The notes: generated by a model not told the origin, from the sequence alone. Positions 35,655 through 45,891 are shown, numbered from the stretch's first letter. The stretch: 64,000 nucleotides of DNA from Mucilaginibacter segetis (GCF_016522075.1 NZ_JAEHFW010000002.1:62001-126000), one strand, 5' to 3'. Numbers and translations: made by a program.

Positions 35655-36881
35655 ATGAATATTAAACAACAAATACCCCTTTTGCTGTTATGCGCTTGTA
35701 CACTAAGCGCCTGCTCTCAGCATATCACGTCCAAAACATTCCGGTTTGCGAAAAATCAGACAAAAGTATTATTAACAGAAACCGCCAAGGCAAAAAAGGA
35801 AGCCGCAAAACCCAATTTATTTTCTCCGCGATCAATAGATAAGGATGGCAATCTGGTACTGGTATCATCAAAAGATTGGTGCAGTGGTTTTTTTGCAGGT
35901 AACCTGTGGTTTTTGTATGAATATACGGGCGATAAATTCTGGATGGAACAATCCCTGCCGTTTACTGCCATAATGGAAGGCGAAAAAACTGACGGCGGCA
36001 CCCATGATATGGGCTTTAAACTATATAACAGCGTTGGTAATGCCTATCGCCTAACGCATAATGAAAAATACAAAGAGGATATAATACAAGCAGCGAAAAC
36101 GCTGATGACCCGTTTTAACCCGGTGGTGGGCTGCATAAAATCATGGGATAACCGTAAAGAATGGAAATACCCTGTTATTATAGATAACATGATGAATCTG
36201 GAATTGCTTTTTGAAGCAACCCGCCTTAGCGGCGATTCCAGTTTTTATAAAGTTGCGGTCACCCACGCTAATACTACACTAAAAAATCATTTCCGTGCCG
36301 ATAACAGCTCTTATCATGTAATTGACTATGATCCGCAAACGGGCGAAGTGCTGCATAAACAAACCCTGCAAGGTTTTGCAGATAGCTCGGCCTGGGCACG
36401 CGGCCAGGCATGGGGATTATATGGTTATACCATGTGTTACCGCGAAACACACAATAAGGCCTATTTATTACAGGCAGAAAAGATCGCCAAATTTATTTTC
36501 ACTAATCCGCAAATGCCGGATGACCTGGTGCCCTATTGGGATTATGATGCCGCTAAATTACCGGGCCAACCACGTGATGCTTCGGCTGCCGCAATTGCCG
36601 CTTCTGCATTATATGAGCTGAGCACCTATAGTGCAAACAGTAAATCCTATAAAAAAACGGCAGATAAAATATTGAACAGTCTGTCCAAACATTACCAGCC
36701 GCAGCCGGGCGGAGCAAAGGGTTTTTTGTTGCTGCACAGCACAGGGCACAAACCGGCCAACAGCGAAATTGATGTACCTATAATCTATGCCGATTACTAT
36801 TACCTGGAGGCTTTGCTTCGTCAGCAACGGGTCGCGGATAAAAAACCGGTTATTAATGCCGACGGTTTGTTAAAGAACTAA
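35655..36881 (+). CDS. GH88 unsaturated glucuronyl hydrolase, lipoprotein
   Basis: A 408-residue alpha/alpha-barrel enzyme of GH88, with a lipobox (CACTLSAC, Cys20) indicating membrane anchoring. The two essential aspartates of unsaturated glucuronyl hydrolases are present: Asp118 in 'GGTHDMGFKLYNS' and Asp177 in 'VIIDNMMNLELL'. 'SAWARGQAWGLYGYTMCYRET' is a further family signature. It hydrates the enol ether of 4,5-unsaturated uronyl ends made by polysaccharide lyases, releasing a free 5-keto-4-deoxyuronate. It is the second gene of the rightward operon, followed after 7 bases by kdgF. Confidence 0.92.
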   Translation: MNIKQQIPLLLLCACTLSACSQHITSKTFRFAKNQTKVLLTETAKAKKEAAKPNLFSPRSIDKDGNLVLVSSKDWCSGFFAGNLWFLYEYTGDKFWMEQSLPFTAIMEGEKTDGGTHDMGFKLYNSVGNAYRLTHNEKYKEDIIQAAKTLMTRFNPVVGCIKSWDNRKEWKYPVIIDNMMNLELLFEATRLSGDSSFYKVAVTHANTTLKNHFRADNSSYHVIDYDPQTGEVLHKQTLQGFADSSAWARGQAWGLYGYTMCYRETHNKAYLLQAEKIAKFIFTNPQMPDDLVPYWDYDAAKLPGQPRDASAAAIAASALYELSTYSANSKSYKKTADKILNSLSKHYQPQPGGAKGFLLLHSTGHKPANSEIDVPIIYADYYYLEALLRQQRVADKKPVINADGLLKN

Positions 36882-36888
36882 CGCCTTT

Positions 36889-37251
36889 ATGATACAGAGT
36901 AATTTATTTCAGTTTGAGGACAATACCTCATGGCAGAAGGTGGGCGAAGGTGTTTTAAGACAAGTAATGGGTTTTGATGATAAGCTGATGCTTGTAAAGG
37001 TTAAGTTCGACAAAGGGGCAACGGGCATATTACACAGTCACGCACATGCGCAGGTAAGTTATGTGGAAAGCGGTGTTTTTGAAATGACCATGGGCGAAAC
37101 AATTAAAATAATCCGCAAGGGCGATGGTTATTACGTACCGCCATTTACCATACACGGTTGCGTTTGTTTGGAAACAGGTATGCTTGTGGATGCCTTTAGC
37201 CCCGCGCGATGGGATTTTTTGCCTACTAACGGCAGACAATATACTTTGTAA
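36889..37251 (+). CDS. kdgF: KdgF-type cupin, unsaturated uronate linearisation
   Basis: A 120-residue single cupin. The metal-binding residues are in '[20 protein letters not shown]' (His, His, Gln/Glu region) and '[14 protein letters not shown]' (His), as in pectin-degradation KdgF. KdgF speeds conversion of 4,5-unsaturated monouronates into the linear 5-keto-4-deoxyuronate that KduI uses. There is no signal peptide, so it is cytoplasmic. Its place between GH88 and uxuA fits the pathway. Confidence 0.85.
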   Translation: MIQSNLFQFEDNTSWQKVGEGVLRQVMGFDDKLMLVKVKFDKGATGILHSHAHAQVSYVESGVFEMTMGETIKIIRKGDGYYVPPFTIHGCVCLETGMLVDAFSPARWDFLPTNGRQYTL

Positions 37252-37270
37252 CTTAGGGAAATTTTTTAAG

Positions 37271-38458
37271 ATGAGCTTAGAACAAACATGGCGTTGGTAC
37301 GGCCCTGATGACCCTGTTAGCCTTGCAGATGCTAAACAGGCCGGAGCCACCGGAATTGTGACCGCACTGCATCATATCCCTAACGGCGAGGTATGGACGG
37401 TTGAACAGATCATGCAGCGAAAACAATTGATTACGGATGCAGGGCTTGCGTGGTCAGTTATTGAAAGTATTCCGGTACATGAAGATATCAAGAAAAGAAC
37501 AGGCAATTACCAGCAGTATATCGCTAATTATTGCCAAAGTATTTTAAATGCCGGCAGCTGCGGTATTAATACTGTTTGTTATAATTTTATGCCGATACTG
37601 GACTGGACACGTACCGATCTGGATTATCTGATGCCTGATGGCTCAACGGGCTTACGTTTTTCAATGATTGCTTTTGCGGCATTTGATATCCATATTTTAA
37701 AAAGGCCGGGAGCTGAAAGTGATTATCCGGAATGGTTAAAAACAAAGGCAACCTCCTACTATAATGAACTGACCGCTGATGACATAAACCGGCTCACCTA
37801 TAACATAATTGCCGGTTTACCCGGCGCAGAAGAAGGATATACCATAGAAGAGTTTTTAAAAGTCCTGGCTTCATATAATAACATTGGCCCTGACTCGCTT
37901 AAGGACAATTTATTTTATTTTTTGAAACAAGTAATACCTGCGGCAGAGCAGGCGGGCGTACGTATGTGTATCCATCCGGATGATCCGCCGTATGCCATAC
38001 TTGGACTGCCGCGGGTAGTAAGTACCGAACAGGATATAGTTGAAATTTATAATGCAGTAGATAGCCCCAATAATGGCCTTACCTTTTGTACGGGTTCGTT
38101 TGGAGTAATAGCCGCTAACGATTTGCCCGGGATGGTAAAGCGCCTTGGCCAACGTATACACTTTATCCATTTACGAAACACCAAACGCGATGCTGAAGGC
38201 AATTTTCATGAGGCCGACCACCTTGCCGGAGACACGGACATGTATGCCGTAATGAAGGCCCTGTTAGAGGAGCAGCAAAAACGCAGGGCAGCAGGCCGCG
38301 GAGACATAGCCATGCCCTTCAGGCCGGATCATGGTCATAAAATGCTGGACGATCTGCAAAAGAAAACTAATCCGGGTTACTCTGCTATAGGCCGTTTAAG
38401 AGGTTTGGCAGAATTGCGCGGACTTGAACTGGGCATTAAAAGATCATTAGAAAGCTAA
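37271..38458 (+). CDS. uxuA: D-mannonate dehydratase
   Basis: A 395-residue mannonate dehydratase, the usual UxuA length (394 in E. coli). It begins '[18 protein letters not shown]' and shows '[10 protein letters not shown]', '[20 protein letters not shown]' and '[10 protein letters not shown]', conserved around the metal site. It dehydrates D-mannonate to 2-keto-3-deoxygluconate. The frame is open back to 37124, but the ATG at 37271 is the correct start; the extra part overlaps kdgF in another frame. Its presence means saturated uronates are also handled, so a fructuronate reductase is needed: the SDR at 33.1-33.9 kb is the candidate. No uronate isomerase (uxaC) is in the window. Confidence 0.92.
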   Translation: MSLEQTWRWYGPDDPVSLADAKQAGATGIVTALHHIPNGEVWTVEQIMQRKQLITDAGLAWSVIESIPVHEDIKKRTGNYQQYIANYCQSILNAGSCGINTVCYNFMPILDWTRTDLDYLMPDGSTGLRFSMIAFAAFDIHILKRPGAESDYPEWLKTKATSYYNELTADDINRLTYNIIAGLPGAEEGYTIEEFLKVLASYNNIGPDSLKDNLFYFLKQVIPAAEQAGVRMCIHPDDPPYAILGLPRVVSTEQDIVEIYNAVDSPNNGLTFCTGSFGVIAANDLPGMVKRLGQRIHFIHLRNTKRDAEGNFHEADHLAGDTDMYAVMKALLEEQQKRRAAGRGDIAMPFRPDHGHKMLDDLQKKTNPGYSAIGRLRGLAELRGLELGIKRSLES

Positions 38459-38465
38459 AATATAT

Positions 38466-39551
38466 ATGAAAAAGTTGGTTTGTTTTTTTTGCTTTTCCGC
38501 CATCACCATTACGCTTAAGGCACAAATCGTAAGCCTTGATAAAAAAGAGGTGTCAATTATGCGCAAGGCCATTAAACATAACAAACAGTATCAGGAATTA
38601 TTTGAGCCTTATAAACAGGCGGCGTATCAAGCCCTGCAGGAATCACCCAATCCGATAGCGGTAATACAATCGCAGGGTTTACTGGCAGGCGACCCCAGAA
38701 AAACCGCAAGCCTTAAATCCCTGGAAGACGCCTACAAAATTTATTCACTGGCTTTTGCTTATAAGGTTTTGGGGGATAAGGCGATGTTGAATAAAGCGAC
38801 TGAATATTTAGTTGCCTGGGCCAAAGTAAATAAAGCGACTGACGATCCTATCAACGAAACCAAAATTGAAGATATAGTGACCGCTTATGACCTGATAAGG
38901 GATGATATAAGCGCAGCCGACAGGAAAGTGACCGACACCTGGATGCACAGCAAGGCCGATGCGCTGGTAGATAGCAAATACGCGAAGGGAAACCGGGGCA
39001 CCGCTATTAACAACTGGAACTCGCACCGCATAAAAATGATAACGCTGATAGCATATACCCTGCATGATGACAGTTACGATACCATTATTACACGCGAACT
39101 TGAAAAGCAACTTAACGTTAACCTTAACCCCGACGGCACCACGCACGATCTGGTAGAACGCGATGCCTTCCATTACCAAACCTATGACCTGGAACCGCTT
39201 ATATCGGCCTGTATAGCTATTTACCGTGCAACGGGAAAAGATTATTTCAGGTGGAAAACCACTAACGGCTCATTCATCAAAAACTGCGTGGATTACATGA
39301 CGCCATTTATGACCGGAGAAAAAAAACATCCTGAATTTGTAAAAAGCACGGTGCCATTTGATCTGAAACGGGCGCAGAACAACGAAAAAGGTTATGCATC
39401 CGGCACCTTGTTTGAGCCTAAAAACGGGGTTAACACATTTGCCCTCGCCGCTTACTTTGACAAGAGCTACAATAAAATTATACAACAAGCTATGCAAAAT
39501 AACAACTACATCAACTGGCGCATGGCTCTGAATAATTTTACCGCGAAATAA
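38466..39551 (+). CDS. Polysaccharide lyase with alginate-lyase fold
   Basis: A 361-residue exported protein (signal peptide ending ITLKAQ) of the alginate_lyase superfamily, an alpha/alpha-toroid fold. Candidate catalytic residues are in 'AINNWNSHRIKM' (Asn183-His187) and 'ERDAFHYQTYDLEPL' (Arg232, His236, Tyr240). The pattern differs from classic PL5 alginate lyase (NNHSYW) and looks closer to PL38-type enzymes, which are known to act on polyglucuronate or polymannuronate; this subfamily placement is from memory and tentative. It starts 7 bases after uxuA and ends the rightward operon. It would generate the unsaturated ends that GH88 removes. Confidence 0.78.
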   Translation: MKKLVCFFCFSAITITLKAQIVSLDKKEVSIMRKAIKHNKQYQELFEPYKQAAYQALQESPNPIAVIQSQGLLAGDPRKTASLKSLEDAYKIYSLAFAYKVLGDKAMLNKATEYLVAWAKVNKATDDPINETKIEDIVTAYDLIRDDISAADRKVTDTWMHSKADALVDSKYAKGNRGTAINNWNSHRIKMITLIAYTLHDDSYDTIITRELEKQLNVNLNPDGTTHDLVERDAFHYQTYDLEPLISACIAIYRATGKDYFRWKTTNGSFIKNCVDYMTPFMTGEKKHPEFVKSTVPFDLKRAQNNEKGYASGTLFEPKNGVNTFALAAYFDKSYNKIIQQAMQNNNYINWRMALNNFTAK

Positions 39552-39583
39552 GTTCTCTGAATTAGCTTAGCCGATTAACGTAT

Positions 39584-40732
39584 TTAATTAACTGGGTCTG
39601 GTAGTGATGGGTTTGCCGGGTCATAAACCGCGACAGCTACCTTCGAATCGGCACAACCATAATACAGGAACCATTTTTTGTTAAAGTACACCATCCCTTC
39701 AATAAACACTGTGCCGTTAACATACTGGCCGCTTTTTTCGAAAGGCTCCATCGGCCGTAAAAAGGGCACATCCAGCCTCGTAATTGGTTTTGACGGATCG
39801 TTTTTATCGAACAGCGCCTGCCCTGCACAATAAGAGTTTGCATTGAAGCGCCTATCTCCGTCATCCCCGGCCTTATTCTTTCCGTTATAAAATAAGATGA
39901 TACCCTTATCTGTCCATATTGCCGGGGGACCGCATTCGGTAAGCTCGCTGTCAAAGTAACCTTTTCTGGGCGAGATGAGTTCTTTTAAAGAACCATCAGC
40001 ATTTACAACAGGCTTCCAATCTACCAGATTATCTGATGTTGCTGCATAAACATGCAGCTCACCCCAGTACATCCAGTATTTGCCTTTTATTTTGATAACC
40101 ACCTGCTTGCCGTTTACTACTTTGGTAAGTATGGAAGCCGATTTGTGTGGTATATTTAAAAACTTGCCGTTATACGCATCCTCGAAGATCGGGCCGTGTT
40201 TAACCCAGTGTTTAAGATCTCTTGAAGTTGCCACGCCCAGGCGAGGTGTTTCACGGTTCCATTGCGTATAAAACACTACATACGTACCTTTTGCTGTAAC
40301 TGCCACTCTTGGATCCTCGCAGCCTCCGGGCCATTCGTACTTTTTCTGACTGTCATTATCCGGATAAAAAACGGGTGTTTTACGGCGAACAAAATGCAGG
40401 CCGTCGCTGCTGCTGGCATAGCCTAAACGAGATGTACGAAAACCTATACCAACGCCCGAGTGGTCTTCCGCCCTGTATAAAACTACTATCTTATTGTTCA
40501 GCAAAGCTGCTCCGGGGTTAAAAGTATCATTTGATTCCCACCCAACCAGCTTTTTTAAAACAGGATCCATAAACCGGGATGAACTGTCCGGAGAAATAAT
40601 CGGATTAATATGAGCAGGGCGTTTAAATCCGCCAAAGGCCCAATCCGGAAGCCGTCCGCGCTGTGCAAACGCACCTGCCGAGATCAGCAACAATAAAAAT
40701 GTACATTTTACAAAAGCGGTTAGTTTCTTCAT
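39584..40732 (-). CDS. GH130 family mannoside hydrolase/phosphorylase, exported
   Basis: A 382-residue five-bladed beta-propeller enzyme of GH130 with a signal peptide (AGAFAQ cleavage at about 24). The catalytic Asp140 is in 'PGGCEDPRVAV', and 'NPGAALLNNKIVVLYRAED' is the family N-terminal motif. Cytoplasmic GH130s are phosphorylases; exported ones near GH76/GH92 genes, as in Bacteroides, are beta-1,2-mannosidases acting on fungal or Candida mannan caps. The export signal and neighbours favour the hydrolase. A terminator at 40.88 kb separates it from the main mannan operon, so it probably has its own promoter. Confidence 0.88.
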   Translation of the reverse strand: MKKLTAFVKCTFLLLLISAGAFAQRGRLPDWAFGGFKRPAHINPIISPDSSSRFMDPVLKKLVGWESNDTFNPGAALLNNKIVVLYRAEDHSGVGIGFRTSRLGYASSSDGLHFVRRKTPVFYPDNDSQKKYEWPGGCEDPRVAVTAKGTYVVFYTQWNRETPRLGVATSRDLKHWVKHGPIFEDAYNGKFLNIPHKSASILTKVVNGKQVVIKIKGKYWMYWGELHVYAATSDNLVDWKPVVNADGSLKELISPRKGYFDSELTECGPPAIWTDKGIILFYNGKNKAGDDGDRRFNANSYCAGQALFDKNDPSKPITRLDVPFLRPMEPFEKSGQYVNGTVFIEGMVYFNKKWFLYYGCADSKVAVAVYDPANPSLPDPVN

Positions 40733-40884
40733 CCTTGATCAGTAAGTTTCTGAAGTATGATCCGGAGAACCTTTAAAGTTTAACCGGAATAAAATTGGTT
40801 GCACGATTATACAAATATATAATCATCTGTCCATAAAATACCGTGTATTTATACGGGGTAATTACATTCCCCTATCAAAAAAAA

Positions 40885-40911
40885 CGCTGCCGGATCTCAC
40901 AACCGACAGCG
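40885..40911 (-). terminator. Terminator of the mannan operon
   Basis: CGCTG-c-CGG at 40885-40893 pairs with CCG-a-CAGCG at 40903-40911, and a run of eight T follows on the minus strand (AAAAAAAA at 40877-40884 on the plus strand). It lies 35 bases downstream of the last GH76 stop, ending the leftward transcript before the GH130 gene. Confidence 0.8.
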
Positions 40912-40945
40912 CGCATATATTAACCAATTTACCAACTAAATGCTT

Positions 40946-42148
40946 TTACTTTCCCTTTTGCAGGATACTTAAGCGGGCATATAATTCCGCTATGCAGGCT
41001 TCATCCAAAAGCCACTTATGTTTCTTTAACTCTTCGGGTTTAGGCAGCCAGCTATGAGTAGTAAAACCATACAGATCGCGGGAATTTTGCCAGGCATAAT
41101 TAAGATCGTGTTCAATAGCGGCGATATACCGGTAGTTATGATCGATCTTATATAAGGCTTCATAACCTCTGAATAATACGGTTACAAACCACGGCAGATC
41201 AATATGCAGGTTCAAATTTTTATCATGGGGAACACTGCTGTAATATTTATAACTATCAGCAGCTAACTGTTTAGCCTGCACCAGATATTTTTGCTCGCCT
41301 GTAAAGTGGTAAAGCAGTACGGCAGCTTCTAATAACGAGCCGGTATTATAGGTCCAGAAAACACGGTTTTGCTTACCGTCAAGTTTTACATCGTTAACAA
41401 TAATACCTGTAGTGGTGTCGCGCAGGGTACTGTACATCCAGTGGTAAAACCTTTTTCCCTGATCCAGGTAATATTTATCTTTACTCCCTTCATATATCTT
41501 AAGCGCGGTTAAAGTTGCCATTCCGTTTGTACAGGCCGGTTTTTGATCGTTGTGGCCCTCTAACCAGGTTACACCACCACCAACATCATTGTTCCATCCG
41601 CTTAAAATAAATTTAAACACCTCTTTTGCACGCTGCAGATATACCGGGTTTTTTGTGTTGAAATACGATTCCATATAATCTATGCCCACCAATCCATTGT
41701 CATCATAATAACGGTCGGCCTTTTCAAACTTCACCGGGTATGCCTGGTAACCCACAGGCTTGCGTACCGTATCACGGTATTGCCTTACACCCGCTACTAA
41801 ACTATCCTGATATATTTTATATTTATCTTTTAGTCCGGGCACCCTCATTATCACATTTGTTGCGGTAAACATACCGGAGAACGGCCACAAAAAACTCACC
41901 TCCTTTTCCTTTACCCCATCCCCCTGGAAATAATTTAAAGTATCTTTTTTACCGGATGGATAATTCTCCGAAAACAAACCTTTTTGCGTTTGTACACGAT
42001 ATTTTTGCCAGATATTGGCATACATTTCCTCTGCACGCTGCCTGTACATTACACCTTTGCTTTTTTGCTGCGCTATAGACGACCGGAAACATCCAAACAG
42101 AATAGTGGCTGTAAAAATGAAATGCGAATACTTCTTTATTAAATTCAT
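40946..42148 (-). CDS. GH76 endo-alpha-1,6-mannanase, exported
   Basis: A 400-residue GH76 enzyme with a signal peptide (RSSIAQ). The tandem catalytic aspartates are Asp149-Asp150 in 'RYYDDNGLVGIDYME'. GH76 enzymes cleave the alpha-1,6-mannan backbone of yeast mannan. This copy is divergent from the other two in the operon: it lacks the C-terminal 'EGVDQAWMQR' signature and is not a lipoprotein, although a Cys lies near residue 20. It is the last gene of the mannan operon. Confidence 0.9.
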   Translation of the reverse strand: MNLIKKYSHFIFTATILFGCFRSSIAQQKSKGVMYRQRAEEMYANIWQKYRVQTQKGLFSENYPSGKKDTLNYFQGDGVKEKEVSFLWPFSGMFTATNVIMRVPGLKDKYKIYQDSLVAGVRQYRDTVRKPVGYQAYPVKFEKADRYYDDNGLVGIDYMESYFNTKNPVYLQRAKEVFKFILSGWNNDVGGGVTWLEGHNDQKPACTNGMATLTALKIYEGSKDKYYLDQGKRFYHWMYSTLRDTTTGIIVNDVKLDGKQNRVFWTYNTGSLLEAAVLLYHFTGEQKYLVQAKQLAADSYKYYSSVPHDKNLNLHIDLPWFVTVLFRGYEALYKIDHNYRYIAAIEHDLNYAWQNSRDLYGFTTHSWLPKPEELKKHKWLLDEACIAELYARLSILQKGK

Positions 42149-42166
42149 CAGTTTTTCTTTTATTAT

Positions 42167-43402
42167 TTATCTGTAATCAGACAACATTGCCTGGGTGCGC
42201 TGCATCCAGGCCTGATCAACACCCTCCATTCTGGTTTCTACACCACTGCCGTCGAAATTGCAGAAATGATAATACCCGTTGTTAGTGGTATTACGCAGTT
42301 TAGCGTTCATGTAATCAATGTTTTGCTGCGCGTAATCAAGCCAGGCTGTATTACCATCTCTTTGGTAAAGTTTTATCATGGCCTGTGATCCCCAAACACA
42401 CCAGGCAGGATTTATCCTGCCATCAGTAGTATTAAATATGTACACATGGTAGGTGCTGTTCCATAAAGTAGTGTTCATACTAATGCCCAGATTTTGTGCT
42501 TTGGTTACGTAAGTATTATCAGCCATTATCTGCCCGTATAATAAAAAAGCCTCTACCATTATAGCATTGTCATACGTAAACTTTTCAGTATGTTTTGTAC
42601 CGCTACCCGCACCGTCTATTTTCCAGATGTATAACCCCGTAACGGGATCGAGCATATTGCCAACCAACCAGTTTTTTACAGATATCGCCCAGTCCCGGTA
42701 ATAGGTTTGGCCTGTAATTTGGTAAAGGCGCAAAAATAGCTGCAGTGCCAGTCCGTTAGTTTGCGTTGGCTTACTTTCTTTTATGGTGTTCCACCAAAAA
42801 CCACCACCGTAGGTATTGTCCCACTGTCCGCTGTTCATTAACCAGTTTGCACATGCTTTAGCAGCATTTAAGTAGTTGGTTTGTGTGGTGCCTGTAGTTA
42901 CATCATATGCATCGAGGTATGTTACACCCGACAGGGCGTTATCATCCGTGTATTTATCGCCCGATGCACCGGTGCCGTTTACATTAGCCGAGGCGTAATA
43001 CCCACCGGCAGGGTTTCCGCCATCCCACATATTGTTCATCCAGGTAAAGGTGTTATTCATATATGGCGCATATGCTGTGGCGCCCAACTTTACCATAGCC
43101 GCATCGGCATATATCTGGCTTATGTTATACCACTCGTAAGCAGTAGTGGTTTGGGTAGTTGTATTAACCCGGTAGCTATTGTAACTGGTTAATAAACTAC
43201 CATATACAAAGTTGTGCGTTTCCCCTGCCTTAATGTAATAAGCCGAAGTTACACTTTGCGTTTTCATCTTTTTTTCCACCGCCACAGGTTCCTCATCAAC
43301 TTGTTTTACAGAAGTGGGCACCTGTTCTTTTTTGCAGGCAACAATACAAACGCCCAGCATAACACATGCTGAAAGTAACTTTATAATTTGCTTAGTTTTC
43401 AT
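42167..43402 (-). CDS. GH76 endo-alpha-1,6-mannanase, lipoprotein (paralogue 1)
   Basis: A 411-residue GH76 lipoprotein (lipobox VCIVACKK, Cys23). Catalytic pair Asp153-Asp154 in 'KYTDDNALSGVTYLDAYD'. It is clearly paralogous to the enzyme at 45.9-47.1 kb: both share 'EWYNxSQIYADAA', 'GGGFWWNT', 'GLYIWKIDGAG', 'GTKHTEKFTYDNAIM' and 'EGVDQAWMQR'. Lipidation suggests a surface role, cutting mannan to pieces that the SusC/SusD complex can import. It lies 18 bases upstream of the last GH76. Confidence 0.92.
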   Translation of the reverse strand: MKTKQIIKLLSACVMLGVCIVACKKEQVPTSVKQVDEEPVAVEKKMKTQSVTSAYYIKAGETHNFVYGSLLTSYNSYRVNTTTQTTTAYEWYNISQIYADAAMVKLGATAYAPYMNNTFTWMNNMWDGGNPAGGYYASANVNGTGASGDKYTDDNALSGVTYLDAYDVTTGTTQTNYLNAAKACANWLMNSGQWDNTYGGGFWWNTIKESKPTQTNGLALQLFLRLYQITGQTYYRDWAISVKNWLVGNMLDPVTGLYIWKIDGAGSGTKHTEKFTYDNAIMVEAFLLYGQIMADNTYVTKAQNLGISMNTTLWNSTYHVYIFNTTDGRINPAWCVWGSQAMIKLYQRDGNTAWLDYAQQNIDYMNAKLRNTTNNGYYHFCNFDGSGVETRMEGVDQAWMQRTQAMLSDYR

Positions 43403-43481
43403 AATAGATGTTTATATAGGTTTATAGATTATACTTTATAATTCCCTCTTCATCTAATCTCCTGCTTATGGCAAATTAAAT

Positions 43482-45848
43482 TTACTGTGCCGATGGGGGA
43501 GGTGTGGCAGTGCCCCAACTCTCGTTTGGCCGGTTTCCCATAGTAAATATCAGTTCGCCACCCTTCATTAACTCATCACGATATAACCAGCAGTTATTTA
43601 ATGGCTTACCATTAAAAGTTGCCGACTGCACATAAACATTTTCTGCAGAGTTATTTACTGTTTTAACAGTAAGTGTTTTTTTGTTGCCCAACGTAATGGT
43701 AGCTTTATCAAACAGCGGACTTCCAAACTCTATAATCGGCCGCAGATCGGTAAGTCCTTTTACATCAAACAGGCCAAGCGCATTCATCACATACCATGAG
43801 CCCAACTGTCCCTGATCTTCGTCCTGGCCATATCCATACCCGTGAATAGGCTCGGTACCATAGAATTCTTTACCGATAAGTCTGGTCCATTTTTGGGTTA
43901 ACCATGGTTTGCCTGAAAAATTGAACAGCCAGCTGATATGCAAATTAGGCTGATTACCATGATTATAGATAGAGTTGATACCTGCAAATGCATCAATGGT
44001 TTTTCCACCGCCAAAACCTTGTTTTTCTGATACGGTGAAAATACTGTCAAGTCTTTTATTAAAATTATCTTTACCTATAGCATTTATTAAACCTGCAGGA
44101 TTTTGCGGCACATAAAAAGTGTATTGTACCGCGTTCCCTTCCTGAAATCCCCTCCAGGGTTGATACGGATCAAAGTTTTCGATGAAGTTGCCGTTGGCCC
44201 GTTTAGGCTGCATCAGTTTATTTTGCGGATTAAATATTTTCCTCCACCCGTTAGATAATTCAATAAACCTTTTATAGTCATCCGTTTTACCCATAGCCTT
44301 AGCCATTTGCGCAGCAGCAAAAGCGCTGTAACTGTATTCTAAAGTATGGGAGCCCGAAAAATTAGAACCTGTGGAATCGGTTACAAAATCACGCCCTGTT
44401 TGGTCCATAAAAGGAACGTATCCGTATTTTAAAAAGGCCTTAATATCTAACTTGCCTGAGCCAACCGGACGATTCTTATAATTTAACTCATTTGCTTTTA
44501 CCGCTTCATATGCCAGGTTAACATCGTAATTACGTATGCCTGCATCATAGGCTGCAGCTACTGCAAGCCCTACAAAATTTGTACCCACACCAGATACGTA
44601 TTCGCTGTTGGCAATACCATCACCAAACCAGCCTTTGTCTTTATAAAGTTGTAGCTGTGTGTTCACAAAGCTACCGTACCATTTAGGGTATGATAAGGCC
44701 CATAGCTGGGTAATGTTCCAGAAACCGCCCCAAATTGCATCGGTATTAATAAATTCAGCTTTAAGGTCATTATCAGTCTGATCAGGCAACTGGCCTATTT
44801 TACCGCCATGTTTTGGATATGCGCCATTTACATCGCTGGCTATACCCCGGCCTAATAAGGCATGAAAAAGCCCGGTGTAAAATTTAGTTTTGTTTTGCTC
44901 ATCAGTACCTTCAACTGTAATTTTTCCTAATTGCTCGTCCCAGGTATGCTGCGCATTTTCGCGGGCCTGTTCAAAAGATAACCCCGTAGCCTCTGTATCA
45001 AAATTTAATTTAGCATTAGCTGTTGATGTGTAAGAAAGCCCTGTTTTAACTTCTATTACTTCTTTATCGGTGGTCTGATAGTTAAGTACCAGTCCTGCGC
45101 CTCTTCCGTTAGCTGTGTTAGTGTTCGGTTGTACTTTATTCCCGATAAAAGCGGTAACATTTTCAGGCTTTTTGCTCACCTCACCATAAAAATACATATT
45201 CACCTTTCCTTCCGGATCGTATATTTTTACATATTTAGGGTAGGTGCTTACATACCCCTCAAAATGGGTATCATCTATCATTTTAATAGAGGCATCAGTA
45301 ACTATATCACTTTCTCCCTGCTTGTTACCGATATCCAATATAATATGCGACTGCTGATTCTCAGGAAAAGTATAACGCTGAAAACCCACCCTTTTGGTTG
45401 CTGTAAGCTCGGCGGTTATGCCATAATCATCTAATAGAACTTTATAATAGCCGGGTTGTGCCACCTGGTTCTTGCGATCGAAAGTTGACCGGTAACCGCT
45501 TGACGGGTTTTCTAACTCACCGGGATTCACTTTAAGCGGACCATTAGTTGGCATGTAACTTATACCACCAACCTGCCATTCGTGAAAATGCACAAAGCCT
45601 TCAATAGAGTTTTGCCGGGTATCGTACCCAACAGCTTCCCATCCTGAGGCATTGCCATAATGCCCGTTGGTTGATGGCGCTAATTTGGCCATGCCATAAG
45701 GTACAGCCGCAGGTGTGTAAAAAAACCAACGACTGTGTGCTGTACCAATATTAGGATCAACATATTTTAGGACACTTTCGTGCTTAACACTACACCCCGC
45801 CATCATCAGCGCTATTAAAGCAACGCCTGAGCTGAACTTACCTTTCAT
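43482..45848 (-). CDS. GH92 alpha-mannosidase, lipoprotein
   Basis: A 788-residue GH92 enzyme with lipobox (LMMAGCSVKHE, Cys19). The N-terminal beta-sandwich begins 'VLKYVDPNIGT' and the catalytic alpha/alpha barrel contains 'GFVHFHEWQVGG', 'WGGFWNITQLWALSYP' and 'GYGQDEDQGQLGSWYVMNALGLF', the last carrying the acidic catalytic residues and Ca site of the family. GH92 enzymes are exo-acting alpha-1,2 or alpha-1,3 mannosidases that strip side chains from yeast mannan. It sits between two GH76 paralogues, consistent with a coordinated mannan-degrading set. Confidence 0.94.
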   Translation of the reverse strand: MKGKFSSGVALIALMMAGCSVKHESVLKYVDPNIGTAHSRWFFYTPAAVPYGMAKLAPSTNGHYGNASGWEAVGYDTRQNSIEGFVHFHEWQVGGISYMPTNGPLKVNPGELENPSSGYRSTFDRKNQVAQPGYYKVLLDDYGITAELTATKRVGFQRYTFPENQQSHIILDIGNKQGESDIVTDASIKMIDDTHFEGYVSTYPKYVKIYDPEGKVNMYFYGEVSKKPENVTAFIGNKVQPNTNTANGRGAGLVLNYQTTDKEVIEVKTGLSYTSTANAKLNFDTEATGLSFEQARENAQHTWDEQLGKITVEGTDEQNKTKFYTGLFHALLGRGIASDVNGAYPKHGGKIGQLPDQTDNDLKAEFINTDAIWGGFWNITQLWALSYPKWYGSFVNTQLQLYKDKGWFGDGIANSEYVSGVGTNFVGLAVAAAYDAGIRNYDVNLAYEAVKANELNYKNRPVGSGKLDIKAFLKYGYVPFMDQTGRDFVTDSTGSNFSGSHTLEYSYSAFAAAQMAKAMGKTDDYKRFIELSNGWRKIFNPQNKLMQPKRANGNFIENFDPYQPWRGFQEGNAVQYTFYVPQNPAGLINAIGKDNFNKRLDSIFTVSEKQGFGGGKTIDAFAGINSIYNHGNQPNLHISWLFNFSGKPWLTQKWTRLIGKEFYGTEPIHGYGYGQDEDQGQLGSWYVMNALGLFDVKGLTDLRPIIEFGSPLFDKATITLGNKKTLTVKTVNNSAENVYVQSATFNGKPLNNCWLYRDELMKGGELIFTMGNRPNESWGTATPPPSAQ

Positions 45849-45891
45849 ATAATTTATTTTATGGTCGCGGCAAGCCGCGTTGTATTTTTGC

